Position numbers and translations under genes: made by a program. Below are positions 1 through 7,739 of a stretch of DNA of 22,976 bases, in pieces. Within the stretch, counting starts at the first letter, position 1. The number at the start of each line of letters is the position of its first letter. The notes under the pieces are model-generated. The model had not been told where the DNA came from and made no database searches. It saw only the letters and a program-made list of their open reading frames with translations. Origin of the DNA: Betaproteobacteria bacterium (GTDB lineage Bacteria; Pseudomonadota; Gammaproteobacteria; Burkholderiales; SG8-39); NCBI GenBank assembly GCA_005884335.1, contig VBCJ01000297.1:1-22976 (forward strand), read 5' to 3'.

Positions 1-1
1 T

Positions 2-412
2 TTTCATGCGATCACGCTGATCGACGTGACCAACGCCCCGGCGACTCTGGTGGTGGGCTGGCCGTCGCTCGAAGCGGCGCCGTTTAACAGCTATCCGCCA
101 GGCGGGCTGGTCGTCAACCTGCTAAACGCCGGCTCGCTGCACGACATTTTCCGCGGCGGCGTCGACACCCCATTGTCGACGGCTGCGGCTGACGCGCCGA
201 CCGTGCAGGCGATCAATCCAGCTCGCGGCGTGTTCGTCGTCGGCGACAACGGAACGGTGCAGGTCTATACACGCCTCAGCGCCTATCAGGCGGCGCTGCA
301 GTTGAAACTCGCGGCGGGACGCAAGGCGCGGAGCTTCGTCGCGACCGGCGGAACCTACGTCGACGCATCGAAGACGCTGACGTCCAGCTTGATGGCAACA
401 GCGCTGCAGTAG
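2..412 (+). CDS. C-terminal part of an unrecognised protein (5' end outside the window)
   Basis: The reading frame is open from the left edge to the TAG at 410-412, so the true start lies outside the window; an ATG at 26 is only an internal methionine or a poor alternative. The visible 136 residues are rich in Ala, Val and Thr, with alternating short hydrophobic stretches and Gly/Pro turns, as in a secreted or beta-rich protein. I see no catalytic motif, cysteine cluster or membrane segment. The tail (residues around ATGGTYVDASKTL) looks like an ordinary C-terminus. I do not recognise the family. It converges on the nitroreductase gene, which ends 38 bases downstream. Confidence 0.55.
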   Translation, partial: FHAITLIDVTNAPATLVVGWPSLEAAPFNSYPPGGLVVNLLNAGSLHDIFRGGVDTPLSTAAADAPTVQAINPARGVFVVGDNGTVQVYTRLSAYQAALQLKLAAGRKARSFVATGGTYVDASKTLTSSLMATALQ

Positions 413-450
413 TCTTTCCGGCACTCATATCGGGACAGTCGGGGATACCT

Positions 451-2019
451 CTACGCATCGCGGGCAAAGGGATAAGGCGGAAGCGTGGTGAGACGCGCGT
501 CATCCACAGCGCCGCCCGCAGTGAAGTGATACAGGCTCTGCCACGCGTGCCCCCGCAGCCCGAGCAGCGCATGCATCTCGTCGTCGAAAAAGCAGCCGAT
601 ACCGGTGGCGCGGATGCCGGCGGCTTCCGCCTCGAGGTACAGAACCTGCCCGAGCATTCCGCATTCCCAATGGAGCGCTCGATAGCGCCAGGGGTCGCTT
701 GCCGCGACCTCGTAATGGGCGAGCATCCCCAGCGCATAGCAGGAATCCGCGGCGATGTCCTGGTGACAGCACACGAGCCGGGCGGAGTCGCGGAGGTCAT
801 AGGCGATGAGCAAATAAAGCGGCAGCTCGGGCGGGCCGATCTTGTGCCACAGCCAGTCGTGCCGAAGCGAGGCCCTCAGCGGCGCGAGCGCCTCCGGGTT
901 GCGAACGAGCAGATAGAGCCCGGGATCGAGTGCGTCCACGCGGTGAATCAGGATCGCCGGGTGCACTTCGGCGGCCCAGGGCCAGGCACACCAGGGCGGC
1001 GCACCGGAGCGCGGCAGCGTCGCATCGAGCATGGCAAATAAGGCCTCGGCGCCGATGCTCGTGGAGCCATCGAATGCGACCGCGCTGCGCCGTTGCCGGA
1101 AAATTTGCGCCGCCGAGAGCTCGCGTGCCGGTTCCCCCGCAGCCTTGTGCGCTCGGGATGTCCAATCGGCGCTCTCATGATCCAGGTGCTGCTTGCCTGT
1201 CAGCTGATGCGCCTGTTCGATATCCGTCCACTCGACGTGATCGGAGCTCAGTCGATTGGCCTTGCCATGCCAGCGCGACGGGGCGGGCGGCAGTTCTGCC
1301 GGCGACGGCCCGCCCGCGGAAATCCACAACAGGCATTCCGGCGACTCTGCTTCGGCTGAGGCCGCCTCGCGATCGACCCCGAGCAGCGCCGCGATCTGCG
1401 CGTCGCCGGGCGCCGCAAGTAGGCGCGAGCGCCAGCCCAGCGCGGATGCAGCGTAGCTCACCGCGGCAATGGCATGGCCGCAGTCGTGCTGGCAGTAGCG
1501 AAACGCCCGCATGCCGTATTTCCAGGCTTCGCGCCAGGTGATGCTCGCGAGCCCGATCAGGAAGCCGCGAAACTCGACCGGCCTGTCCCATTCCCCGCGA
1601 CGCTCGAGCGCGTGATCGCAGCTCAGGTAGTGATAGACGCCGGCCGCAAGCCCCGCCACGCCGCTCGTCACCAGATAGCCCTCCGTGGGATGGAGATTGC
1701 CGCTCGACGGATTGCAACGCAGGGCCCAGGAGGTTTCGCCGTAGGCTTTCCAGGCTGAAATGCCCAGCGACAGTTCGAGCAGGATCGCGACTGAATCGAG
1801 ATCGAAGGCGTGCGGCGCAGGCATGGTGCCGCGGCGCAATGCGCTGTAGCGGGTCTCGAGATCGTCCGCAAGAAGCGGCAGCTCGATGCGCATCGCGCCT
1901 TCATAACGGCGGAACGGATTCGGTTGATTGGCCCAGTCCAACCGTCCCGGCCCGGGCGCGTAGCGGTTCAGGCGATGTTTGCTGCGCTCGTGGTAATCGG
2001 AGAGCGTGTAGTCGGCCAT
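451..2019 (-). CDS. SagB/ThcOx-type double-domain nitroreductase
   Basis: A predicted FMN-dependent oxidoreductase of 522 residues made of two nitroreductase-fold domains. Domain 1 carries the SagB-like signature RCNPSSGNLHPTE (residues 101-113) and a DCGHAIAAVSYAASALGW helix (179-196). Domain 2 begins near RSAVAFDG (311-318), the usual nitroreductase opening, and ends with a WECGMLGQVLYLEAEAAGI-like segment. SagB/ThcOx enzymes in peptide pathways oxidise azolines to azoles, but the stand-alone double-domain proteins common in proteobacteria have no agreed substrate. No YcaO, precursor peptide or exporter partner is nearby, so a RiPP role is unsupported. I chose the ATG at 2019 because family-like sequence (MADYTLSDYHERSK) begins there; an open extension to 2115 looks non-coding. 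No clear ribosome binding site precedes it. Confidence 0.85.
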   Translation of the reverse strand: MADYTLSDYHERSKHRLNRYAPGPGRLDWANQPNPFRRYEGAMRIELPLLADDLETRYSALRRGTMPAPHAFDLDSVAILLELSLGISAWKAYGETSWALRCNPSSGNLHPTEGYLVTSGVAGLAAGVYHYLSCDHALERRGEWDRPVEFRGFLIGLASITWREAWKYGMRAFRYCQHDCGHAIAAVSYAASALGWRSRLLAAPGDAQIAALLGVDREAASAEAESPECLLWISAGGPSPAELPPAPSRWHGKANRLSSDHVEWTDIEQAHQLTGKQHLDHESADWTSRAHKAAGEPARELSAAQIFRQRRSAVAFDGSTSIGAEALFAMLDATLPRSGAPPWCAWPWAAEVHPAILIHRVDALDPGLYLLVRNPEALAPLRASLRHDWLWHKIGPPELPLYLLIAYDLRDSARLVCCHQDIAADSCYALGMLAHYEVAASDPWRYRALHWECGMLGQVLYLEAEAAGIRATGIGCFFDDEMHALLGLRGHAWQSLYHFTAGGAVDDARLTTLPPYPFARDA

Positions 2020-2085
2020 GGACGACGGTGACGGGCGCGCAAGCTTAGCACGCCGTATCGGGCGACAGCGAGGCGGATCGAGTCC

Positions 2086-2115
2086 TTGACGCGCTGTGTC
2101 CGGCGACAGCATCAT
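2086..2115 (+). promoter_or_regulatory. Candidate sigma-70 promoter for the DUF5519-Bug pair
   Basis: TTGACG (2086-2091) and CATCAT (2110-2115) are separated by 18 bases in the 128-base gap between the divergent nitroreductase and DUF5519 genes. The -35 matches consensus at 5 of 6 positions and the -10 at 4 of 6. The predicted start of transcription would fall inside the inverted repeat at 2116-2140. Confidence 0.35.
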
Positions 2116-2140
2116 CTGCTGCGCGCCCGCAGCGCAGCAG
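2116..2140 (+). promoter_or_regulatory. Perfect 9-bp inverted repeat just upstream of the DUF5519 start
   Basis: CTGCTGCGC (2116-2124) and GCGCAGCAG (2132-2140) are exact reverse complements separated by 7 bases. The right arm runs into the only Shine-Dalgarno-like stretch (AGCAGG) before the ATG at 2148. As RNA the hairpin would mask the ribosome binding site; as DNA it could be an operator overlapping the candidate promoter. Confidence 0.5.
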
Positions 2141-2147
2141 GTTCGCC

Positions 2148-2636
2148 ATGACGCTCCAAACGAAAAGCTACCTCGACACCCGCCGCGCCGGTCCGCGTCC
2201 GCGCACGACGCCGACGAACCCGCACACGCAGCTCGATCAGAACGCGCCGCCCGATCTGCAGGAGCGCGTCTTCGAGATTGGCCGGTCGCTCTCCGGCGTG
2301 GCGGTCGGCCCGAGCCTGGTTTCGGTTCCCGGCGCGCGCGCGTTTCATCTGCCGGGGTGCGGGCATGCGGCTCACGGCGCGTTCATGATCCAGTGCGAGT
2401 TCGCCCATCTCCATCCCCCGAGGGACGGCAGCCTGCACATGACGCTGCAGCCTGCGATCGTCGAGAAGGTCATCGAGAACGGCTGGGCCGAGCTCCATCC
2501 GCTGGCAGGCCGCTATGGTCTGCCGGCGAACATCGTGATGGTGTACGGACCCCGCGACGAGGAAGAGCTCGCGGTCGTGGGCGATCTCATTCGTGCCTCT
2601 CATGCCTTTGCGGCGGCCGAGCAGCAACCACGATAA
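2148..2636 (+). CDS. DUF5519 (luciferase-like domain) family protein
   Basis: A small soluble protein of 162 residues that I place in the DUF5519 family. After a disordered, Pro/Arg/Thr-rich N-terminus (1-35) comes the conserved core: a V-PGARAFHLP-like strand (about 60-70), then FMIQCEFAHLHPPRDGSLHM (about 80-100) with several His residues, then the LQPAIVEKVIENGWAELHPL helix and strand (about 101-120). The HxHPP...GSLHM block is typical of the family. Its biochemical function is unknown; the luciferase name reflects weak similarity only. There is no signal peptide. It is 42 bases upstream of a Bug-type binding protein gene on the same strand, so the two may be co-transcribed, but no shared function is evident. 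Confidence 0.8.
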   Translation: MTLQTKSYLDTRRAGPRPRTTPTNPHTQLDQNAPPDLQERVFEIGRSLSGVAVGPSLVSVPGARAFHLPGCGHAAHGAFMIQCEFAHLHPPRDGSLHMTLQPAIVEKVIENGWAELHPLAGRYGLPANIVMVYGPRDEEELAVVGDLIRASHAFAAAEQQPR

Positions 2637-2678
2637 AGGCGCGCGTTTCAGCAGCGCCACCAAACGGGAGGACAAGAC

Positions 2679-3659
2679 ATGTTCACGCGGCGATCGTTCA
2701 TCATCTGCACCCTGACCCTTTCCCTGCCGGCCGGCTGGGCTTGGGCGCAGGGCGCGTCCTGGCCGGCGCGGCCGGTTCGCATCATCGTATCCCTGCCTCC
2801 GGGCGGCTCGAACGACCTGCTCGCGCGCCTGATCGCGGAGCGCCTGCTTTCGGTGCTCGGGCAGCCGGTCATCGTCGAGAACCGGCCCGGCGCAGGCGGC
2901 AACATCGCCACCGAGTACGTGGCCAAGCAGGCGCCGGACGGGTACACCCTGCTGCTGACGGCAAGCGGCCATACGGTCAATCCGTCCTTCTTCGCCAAGC
3001 TCCCATACGACCCGGTCAAGGATTTCGAGCCGATTTCGCAGGTGAGCACCGTTCCTTTCGTGCTCACGGTGAACGCGAGCATGCCGGCGGCGACGATGAA
3101 GGAGTTCGTGGCGCATGCGCGCGCCAATCCCGGCAAGCTCACCTACGGCTCGGCCGGCATCGGGCAGCCCCATCATCTCGCGGCCGAGCTGCTCAAGGCG
3201 AGAACCGGGATCGACATCGTGCACGTGCCGTACAAGGGTGCCGGAGGAATCGTTCCGGCGCTGCTTGCCGGAGAGATCAGCTTCACCGTCGGCGCGATCA
3301 ACTCGCTCTTGCCGCACATTCGCTCGGGCAGGCTGCGGGCGCTCGCAATCGCGGGCGGAACGCGCACGGCCCTGCTGCCCGATGTTCCCACCATCGCGGA
3401 GGCGGTGCCGCTCCCGGGCTACGAGGTGACGACCTGGACCGGGGTGCTTGCCCCCGCCCGCACGCCCCGCGCCATCGTCGATCGCCTCAGCACCGAGATC
3501 AACCGCATCGTGCGGGACCCGCAGGTGATCAAGGAAAAGCTCACGCCGCTCGGCATCGAGCCGGTCGGCACCACGCCGGAGCAATTCATGGACTTCATCA
3601 AGGCGGAGCTCGCGCGCTACGCCAAGCTCGCCAAGGACGCCAACATCAAGCCGGAGTAG
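2679..3659 (+). CDS. Bug/TctC-family periplasmic substrate-binding protein (first copy)
   Basis: A 326-residue tripartite tricarboxylate transporter-type binding protein. Bug proteins bind carboxylates or amides in the periplasm. The N-terminus is a signal peptide with a twin-arginine-like TRRSFII motif (residues 3-9), a hydrophobic core and a likely cleavage after AWA near residue 23. The mature part opens with the family signature WPARPVRIIV, followed by PPGGSNDLLARL and VENRPGAGGNIATEYVAK, which form the ligand-carboxylate loops. GSAGIGQPHHLAAELLK and HVPYKGAGGIVPALLAGEI are the other classic blocks. A strong GGGAGG-type ribosome binding site precedes the ATG. No TctA or TctB membrane genes are adjacent, as is usual for orphan Bug genes in Burkholderiales. 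The ligand cannot be read from the sequence. Confidence 0.93.
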   Translation: MFTRRSFIICTLTLSLPAGWAWAQGASWPARPVRIIVSLPPGGSNDLLARLIAERLLSVLGQPVIVENRPGAGGNIATEYVAKQAPDGYTLLLTASGHTVNPSFFAKLPYDPVKDFEPISQVSTVPFVLTVNASMPAATMKEFVAHARANPGKLTYGSAGIGQPHHLAAELLKARTGIDIVHVPYKGAGGIVPALLAGEISFTVGAINSLLPHIRSGRLRALAIAGGTRTALLPDVPTIAEAVPLPGYEVTTWTGVLAPARTPRAIVDRLSTEINRIVRDPQVIKEKLTPLGIEPVGTTPEQFMDFIKAELARYAKLAKDANIKPE

Positions 3660-3662
3660 GGA

Positions 3663-3685
3663 CGGCCGCGCGAAAAGTGCGGCCG
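3663..3685. terminator. GC-rich hairpin between convergent genes
   Basis: CGGCCGC (3663-3669) and GCGGCCG (3679-3685) form a perfect 7-bp stem with a 9-base loop, lying in the 34-base gap between the convergent Bug and MFS genes. It could end transcription in both directions, but no T-run follows on either strand. Confidence 0.5.
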
Positions 3686-3693
3686 GCTCGAGT

Positions 3694-4911
3694 CTACCGC
3701 CCGAGGGCGGCCGGCAGACGCAGACGCCACGAATAGAATACCGCGGTGCCTATCACCGCGGCCCCGACGAGGACCGCCACCGGGCCGCCGACCAGGCCGG
3801 CGACGAATCCGGCCTGCACGCGGCCGAGCGGCGCGCTGCCGCGCGTGGCCATCACGACGACGGACATCACGCGCCCGCGCAGCTCGTCGCTCACCAGCAA
3901 CTGCGCGAGCGTGTTGCGCGTGACCGCCCATATGCCGTCGACCGTACCGAGCGCGAAGAGCAGGACCATCGAGAACCCGAGCCAGGGCGAGAGCGCGAAC
4001 GCCGCGAGCAGCGCGGCGTACAAGGCACCCGCTGTCATGATCACGCGCACGTGCCGCTCGATATGGAACGCCACCATGAAAACCATGCCCAGCAACCCGC
4101 CGGCACCCAGCGCGCTGAGCAGCAATCCCAGGCCTTCCGGACCCGTGCCGATCGCATCGCGAGCGATGATGGTGATGAGCGCGACGTTGTGGCCGAACAG
4201 ACCGCTCACGATTTCCAGTCCGAGCGCGACCTTGAGCAGCGGGCTGCGCCAGACGAAATCCAGGCCGCTCGTCATTCCCTGCCACAAGCTCCGTGGAGTT
4301 GAAGTCGCGTCCGGCCTACGAGCGGGGAGGCGCATCGCCGCCAACGCCAGCAACATCCCGAGGAAACCTCCCACATTGATGAAAAACGGCAGCGCGTAAC
4401 CGCCGTACGCCAAGGCCACCCCGCCGATCGAAGGTCCGATCAAGGCGCCAGCTCGCACCGCTACCGCGTTGAACGTCACCGCGCTTTGCATCGAGCTGCG
4501 CGGCACGAGGCCGGCGAAGAGCGCGTGGCGCGCCGGGATCGAGAACGCAGAGAGGGTGCCGCTCACGAGGCTCAGCACATACAGATGCCAGAACAGGAGT
4601 TGACCGGTGAGCGCCAAGATCCCCACCGTCAGCGACGCGATCAGCATGGAGGATTCGGTGAGCAGCAACAGCACTCGACGCGGTACCCGGTCGGCGATTG
4701 CCCCGCCGAACAGGGAGAGCGCAATCATCGGCACGGCCCGGAACAGGCCGCTCAAGCCGAGCAGCAGCGGCGAGTTCGTCATCTCGTAGAGTATCCACGC
4801 GACCGCGGTCTGTTCCACCCAATTGCCGAGCTGCGAGATGAATTGGCCGAGCGCGTAGAGGGCGTAGTTGCGCTCGCGCAGGGCCGTTAGACCGCGGGGC
4901 AGGTTGGGCAC
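3694..4911 (-). CDS. MFS transporter, EntS-like (MFS_3) drug/siderophore exporter type
   Basis: A polytopic inner-membrane protein of 405 residues with hydrophobic helices spread along its length, fitting 12 membrane segments. Helix 1 is around ALYALGQFISQLGNW (residues 18-31), and the QxGNWVEQTAVAWILYE context is typical of the EntS/MFS_3 subfamily. The loop between helices 2 and 3 carries MFS motif A, GGAIADRVPRR (69-79). A second related loop occurs mid-protein, as expected from internal duplication. Members export siderophores, macrolides or other small molecules by proton antiport; the substrate here is unknown. The predicted start is a GTG at 4911 with a weak ribosome binding site. It lies 51 bases downstream of the alcohol dehydrogenase gene on the same strand, so the two are probably co-transcribed. 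Confidence 0.9.
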   Translation of the reverse strand: MPNLPRGLTALRERNYALYALGQFISQLGNWVEQTAVAWILYEMTNSPLLLGLSGLFRAVPMIALSLFGGAIADRVPRRVLLLLTESSMLIASLTVGILALTGQLLFWHLYVLSLVSGTLSAFSIPARHALFAGLVPRSSMQSAVTFNAVAVRAGALIGPSIGGVALAYGGYALPFFINVGGFLGMLLALAAMRLPARRPDATSTPRSLWQGMTSGLDFVWRSPLLKVALGLEIVSGLFGHNVALITIIARDAIGTGPEGLGLLLSALGAGGLLGMVFMVAFHIERHVRVIMTAGALYAALLAAFALSPWLGFSMVLLFALGTVDGIWAVTRNTLAQLLVSDELRGRVMSVVVMATRGSAPLGRVQAGFVAGLVGGPVAVLVGAAVIGTAVFYSWRLRLPAALGR

Positions 4912-4962
4912 TTCGCGTGACGCCAGGAGATGCGTTCGGTCAGACGATAACCCGCGGGAAGC

Positions 4963-6069
4963 TTACTTCCAGGGCATGAGCGAGGCGTGGATCACGTCCG
5001 GCACGCCTTGACCGCCGACGGATTTGATCGCAAGATCCACGTCCTTCAGCCCGAAGCGGTGGGTCGTGACCTTCTCCAGCGGAAAGCGTTTCGAGGCGAG
5101 CTGGGCGAGGGCGAGCTCGCAGGCTTTGTAGCTGTGGCCGCGCGCGCTCTTGATGGTGATGAATTTCACCGTGACACGCTCGAGCGGGAAATTCGGGAAC
5201 TCCTTCATCTCGCCCTGGACCACGATCGTCCCGCCCTTGCGCTTCAACGCTTCCACGCCGAGCAGGATCGGGAGAGTCCCTGCGCCCGCGGTGCAGTCGA
5301 GCGCAACGTCCACGCCGCGGCCGGCGGTGATCTCCTTGATGCGTGCGAGCGGGTCTTCTTTCTGCACGTCGATCACGTAGTCGGCGCCGAGTTCCTTGGC
5401 GACTTTCATCCGCGCGGCGTCCTTGGAGGTGCCCGTGACGATGATGAGCGAGGCCCCCGCCTGCTTGCAGATCACGGTTTGTGAGAGACCCTGCTGCCCC
5501 GGGCCCTGGATGAGCACGGTGGAGTCGTAGCCCACGCCGCCGTCGAAGAGCGACCATTCGACGCCGTTCGCCATGGGGGTGACCAGTCCCGCCAATTCCG
5601 GGGTGACGCCGTTCGGCACCCGGTGCACGACGGTGTTCCACGGGAGGTATACGTATTGCGCGAATCCGCCCCACAGGTGGGGAGCCTTCTCGGCCGAGGT
5701 GTAGCCGTAGCGGATGGCGTCGGGGTTGGTGCGCCAGTCGGTGTTCTCGCAGTGGCGGTACTGGCCCAGGTGGCACCACTCGCACTTGCCGCACATGACG
5801 TAGTGCTCGACGAACACCAGGTCGCCTTCCCTGAAGCCTTTGCGCCGGGTGAACTCGCGGCCCGCCTTGGCGATCGTGCCGATGTTCTCGTGGCCCATGA
5901 TCACGGGAGTGTTCGACGGCGGCGTCTTGTACAGCTTCACGTCGGTCCCGCAGATCCCGGCGACCTCCATCTTCATGAGAGCGCTGTCCTCCGGGATGTC
6001 CGGCATGGGAAATTCGCGGATCTCGGTTCTCCCCGGACCCGTTCTCACAGCTGCCAATACTCTTTCCAC
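4963..6069 (-). CDS. Zinc-dependent medium-chain alcohol/polyol dehydrogenase
   Basis: A 368-residue member of the medium-chain dehydrogenase/reductase superfamily, predicted to oxidise an alcohol or polyol with NAD(P)+. Numbered from the GTG start, the catalytic zinc ligands are C40 (in GICGTD) and H60-E61 (in GHENIGT). The structural zinc lobe is complete, with C93, C96, C99 and C107 (CGKCEWCHLGQYRHC). The coenzyme domain has a glycine motif GPGQQG. I chose the GTG at 6069 because a strong GGAGGA lies 6 bases upstream of it; a TTG 18 bases earlier would put that sequence inside the gene. It diverges from the class II aldolase pair, which suggests but does not prove a shared sugar or polyol pathway. 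The substrate is unassigned. Confidence 0.93.
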   Translation of the reverse strand: MERVLAAVRTGPGRTEIREFPMPDIPEDSALMKMEVAGICGTDVKLYKTPPSNTPVIMGHENIGTIAKAGREFTRRKGFREGDLVFVEHYVMCGKCEWCHLGQYRHCENTDWRTNPDAIRYGYTSAEKAPHLWGGFAQYVYLPWNTVVHRVPNGVTPELAGLVTPMANGVEWSLFDGGVGYDSTVLIQGPGQQGLSQTVICKQAGASLIIVTGTSKDAARMKVAKELGADYVIDVQKEDPLARIKEITAGRGVDVALDCTAGAGTLPILLGVEALKRKGGTIVVQGEMKEFPNFPLERVTVKFITIKSARGHSYKACELALAQLASKRFPLEKVTTHRFGLKDVDLAIKSVGGQGVPDVIHASLMPWK

Positions 6070-6102
6070 CTGCGTTCCTCCAATCAACGACCGTCGCCTC
6101 GC

Positions 6103-6131
6103 ATTTTCTCACGCGCTGCGTGCGGTCTCCA
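6103..6131 (-). promoter_or_regulatory. Candidate promoter for the alcohol dehydrogenase gene
   Basis: On the minus strand TGGAGA (6131-6126) and GAAAAT (6108-6103) are spaced by 17 bases, 4 of 6 matches each. Transcription would start near 6096, leaving a leader of about 27 bases with the GGAGGA ribosome binding site. The -10 region is shared with the aroE upstream region. Confidence 0.3.
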
Positions 6132-6210
6132 ATCCGAATGACCTGTTCCGCCGCGCGGGACGGCAATTCCGCTATCATCGACACCGTGCAATCGAAACCT
6201 CGAAAACCAC

Positions 6211-6972
6211 ATGTCGAACCTGAATCCAGGCGATTCGCCTAAATCGGGCGGCCCGGTCTCGGCCGAGCAGATCGCGGACTTGGCCGCGGCGAGCCGCGTC
6301 CTCGTCGCCCACGGCGTCGTCGACGCCTTCGGCCACGTCTCGATGCGCCATCCTCACGCGCCCGAGCGTTACCTGATCGCGCGCTCGATCGCCCCTGCAT
6401 TGGTGACCCCCGATGACATCATGGAGTACGACCTCGACAGCAATCCCTGCAACGCCAACGGGCGCTCCAGTTTTCTCGAGCGATTCATCCATGGCGAGAT
6501 CTACAAGGCGAGAGCCGATATACATTCCATCGTGCACAGCCATTCGCCCTCGGTGATCCCTTTCGGGCTGGTCGGGGTGCCGATGCAGGCGATGTTTCAC
6601 AACGCGGCCTTCCTCGCGGAGGGCGTGCCCGTGTTCGACGTCCGCAAGAAGTTCGGCGCCACCGACATGCTGGTCAGCAACGCGCCCAAGGGCGTGGCCC
6701 TCGCCGCCGTCATGGGCAGGAAAAACGTCGCGCTCATGCGCGCGCACGGCAGCGTCGCCTGCGGGCCTACGCTGCAGACGGCGGTGTTCCGCGCCGTATA
6801 CACCGAGGTCAACGCCCGCATCCAGCACTGGACCACGGCGCTCAAGGGCGGTGCGCCGATCGCCGCGCTCGACCTCGACGAAGGCCGGCTTTCCGACGCC
6901 GTCAACCAGACCGCGGGCATGCGCGCCTGGGACCTGTGGCGCAGCCAGGTTCGCAGCGAGGTCAAGTGGTAA
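6211..6972 (+). CDS. Class II aldolase/adducin family protein (first of a tandem pair)
   Basis: A 253-residue cytoplasmic zinc-dependent aldolase-fold protein. The family includes L-fuculose-1-phosphate aldolase, L-ribulose-5-phosphate 4-epimerase and decarboxylating sugar-acid enzymes. The metal triad is intact: H109 and H111 (in VHSHSP) and H179 (in RAHGS). A candidate catalytic glutamate is E90 in FLERFIH. The GHVSMR motif (41-46) is the usual phosphate or substrate loop. The N-terminal 20 residues are flexible. The ATG at 6211 has no clear ribosome binding site; a TATCAT -10-like hexamer sits at 6173-6178. The stop is followed after 22 bases by a second class II aldolase, so they are almost certainly one operon. 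The exact reaction cannot be deduced. Confidence 0.9.
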   Translation: MSNLNPGDSPKSGGPVSAEQIADLAAASRVLVAHGVVDAFGHVSMRHPHAPERYLIARSIAPALVTPDDIMEYDLDSNPCNANGRSSFLERFIHGEIYKARADIHSIVHSHSPSVIPFGLVGVPMQAMFHNAAFLAEGVPVFDVRKKFGATDMLVSNAPKGVALAAVMGRKNVALMRAHGSVACGPTLQTAVFRAVYTEVNARIQHWTTALKGGAPIAALDLDEGRLSDAVNQTAGMRAWDLWRSQVRSEVKW

Positions 6973-6994
6973 GGCTCATCGAGGGAGGCAAGCC

Positions 6995-7696
6995 ATGTCA
7001 GCAGCTGAATTGAAGCAGCGTGTCGGCGCCACGGCCGAATTGAAGCAGCAGCTGGTCGACTGCATCCGCATGCTGGAGCAGTCCGAGATCATCGACTACA
7101 ACGGCCATTGCAGCGTCCGCCTCGACGACAACCGCGTCTTCATCAACATCGGGTCGTGCCAGCGCAGCCGGCTCACGGTGGATGACATCTGCACGATCGA
7201 CCTCGAAGCGAACCAGATCGAAGGCAAGGGCAATGCGCCGCTCGAGCGCCACCTGCATTGCGGCATCTACCGGGTGCGGTCGGACGTCAGGGCGATCGTG
7301 CACGCGCATCCGAAGTGGTCGACGTTCCTCACCATGGTCGGCGAGAGCTACCAGCCGGTGTATGCGCAGGGGTCCCTGGTCTATCCGGTGCCGCTCCTCG
7401 ATTCGCCGAACTCGATCAACAACCGGGGCATGGCGGACCGACTCGCCGCGACGCTCGGGGACCGGCCGGCGGCGCTGATGAAGTCGCACGGCGCGGTGAC
7501 GGTCGGCAAGGACATCGTCGAGGCGTTCGTGCTCGCGAACTACATGGAGGAGAACGCCTACCGGCAGTACATGGCGCTGCAGATCGGCAAGCCTTACTCG
7601 TTCAACGAAGAGGAGCGGGCGCTGTGCCGCGAGAAGCTCTGGAACGCGACCCTCTTCAAGCGCACCTGGGACCATTTCCGGGCGAAGCTCGGGTGA
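6995..7696 (+). CDS. Class II aldolase/adducin family protein (second of a tandem pair)
   Basis: A 233-residue paralogue of the preceding gene, in the same fold. Conserved residues are E84 (LERHLH), H103 and H105 (VHAHP) and H165 (KSHGA), so the active site appears complete. The protein is clearly diverged from its neighbour outside the metal motifs, so this is not a recent duplication. The start at 6995 is fixed by a GGGAGG ribosome binding site at 6983-6988; the frame is open further upstream inside the first aldolase gene, but that part reads as a shadow. A shared operon suggests consecutive steps or two subunits of one enzyme. Members with this pattern are often annotated as epimerases or aldolases of uncertain substrate. 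Confidence 0.9.
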   Translation: MSAAELKQRVGATAELKQQLVDCIRMLEQSEIIDYNGHCSVRLDDNRVFINIGSCQRSRLTVDDICTIDLEANQIEGKGNAPLERHLHCGIYRVRSDVRAIVHAHPKWSTFLTMVGESYQPVYAQGSLVYPVPLLDSPNSINNRGMADRLAATLGDRPAALMKSHGAVTVGKDIVEAFVLANYMEENAYRQYMALQIGKPYSFNEEERALCREKLWNATLFKRTWDHFRAKLG

Positions 7697-7714
7697 GTCC
7701 CAAGCGCGCGGCGG

Positions 7715-7739
7715 GATTGAAACCTGCATCTCTTCAATC
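7715..7739. terminator. Weak hairpin between convergent aldolase and beta-propeller genes
   Basis: GATTGAA (7715-7721) and TTCAATC (7733-7739) pair perfectly over 7 bp with an 11-base loop, spanning the stop codon of the beta-propeller gene. There is no T-run, and the stem is AT-rich, so termination is only a possibility. Confidence 0.3.

Noticed and set aside
451..2019. RiPP azoline oxidase of a peptide biosynthesis cluster
   Set aside because: No YcaO, precursor peptide, peptidase or dedicated exporter lies next to it; the double-domain form is common outside such clusters.
2096..3736. Plus-strand frame of 546 codons and minus-strand frame of 490 codons over the DUF5519 and Bug genes
   Set aside because: Both translate to Arg/Ala-rich sequence without motifs, while the overlapping genes have clear family signatures and ribosome binding sites.
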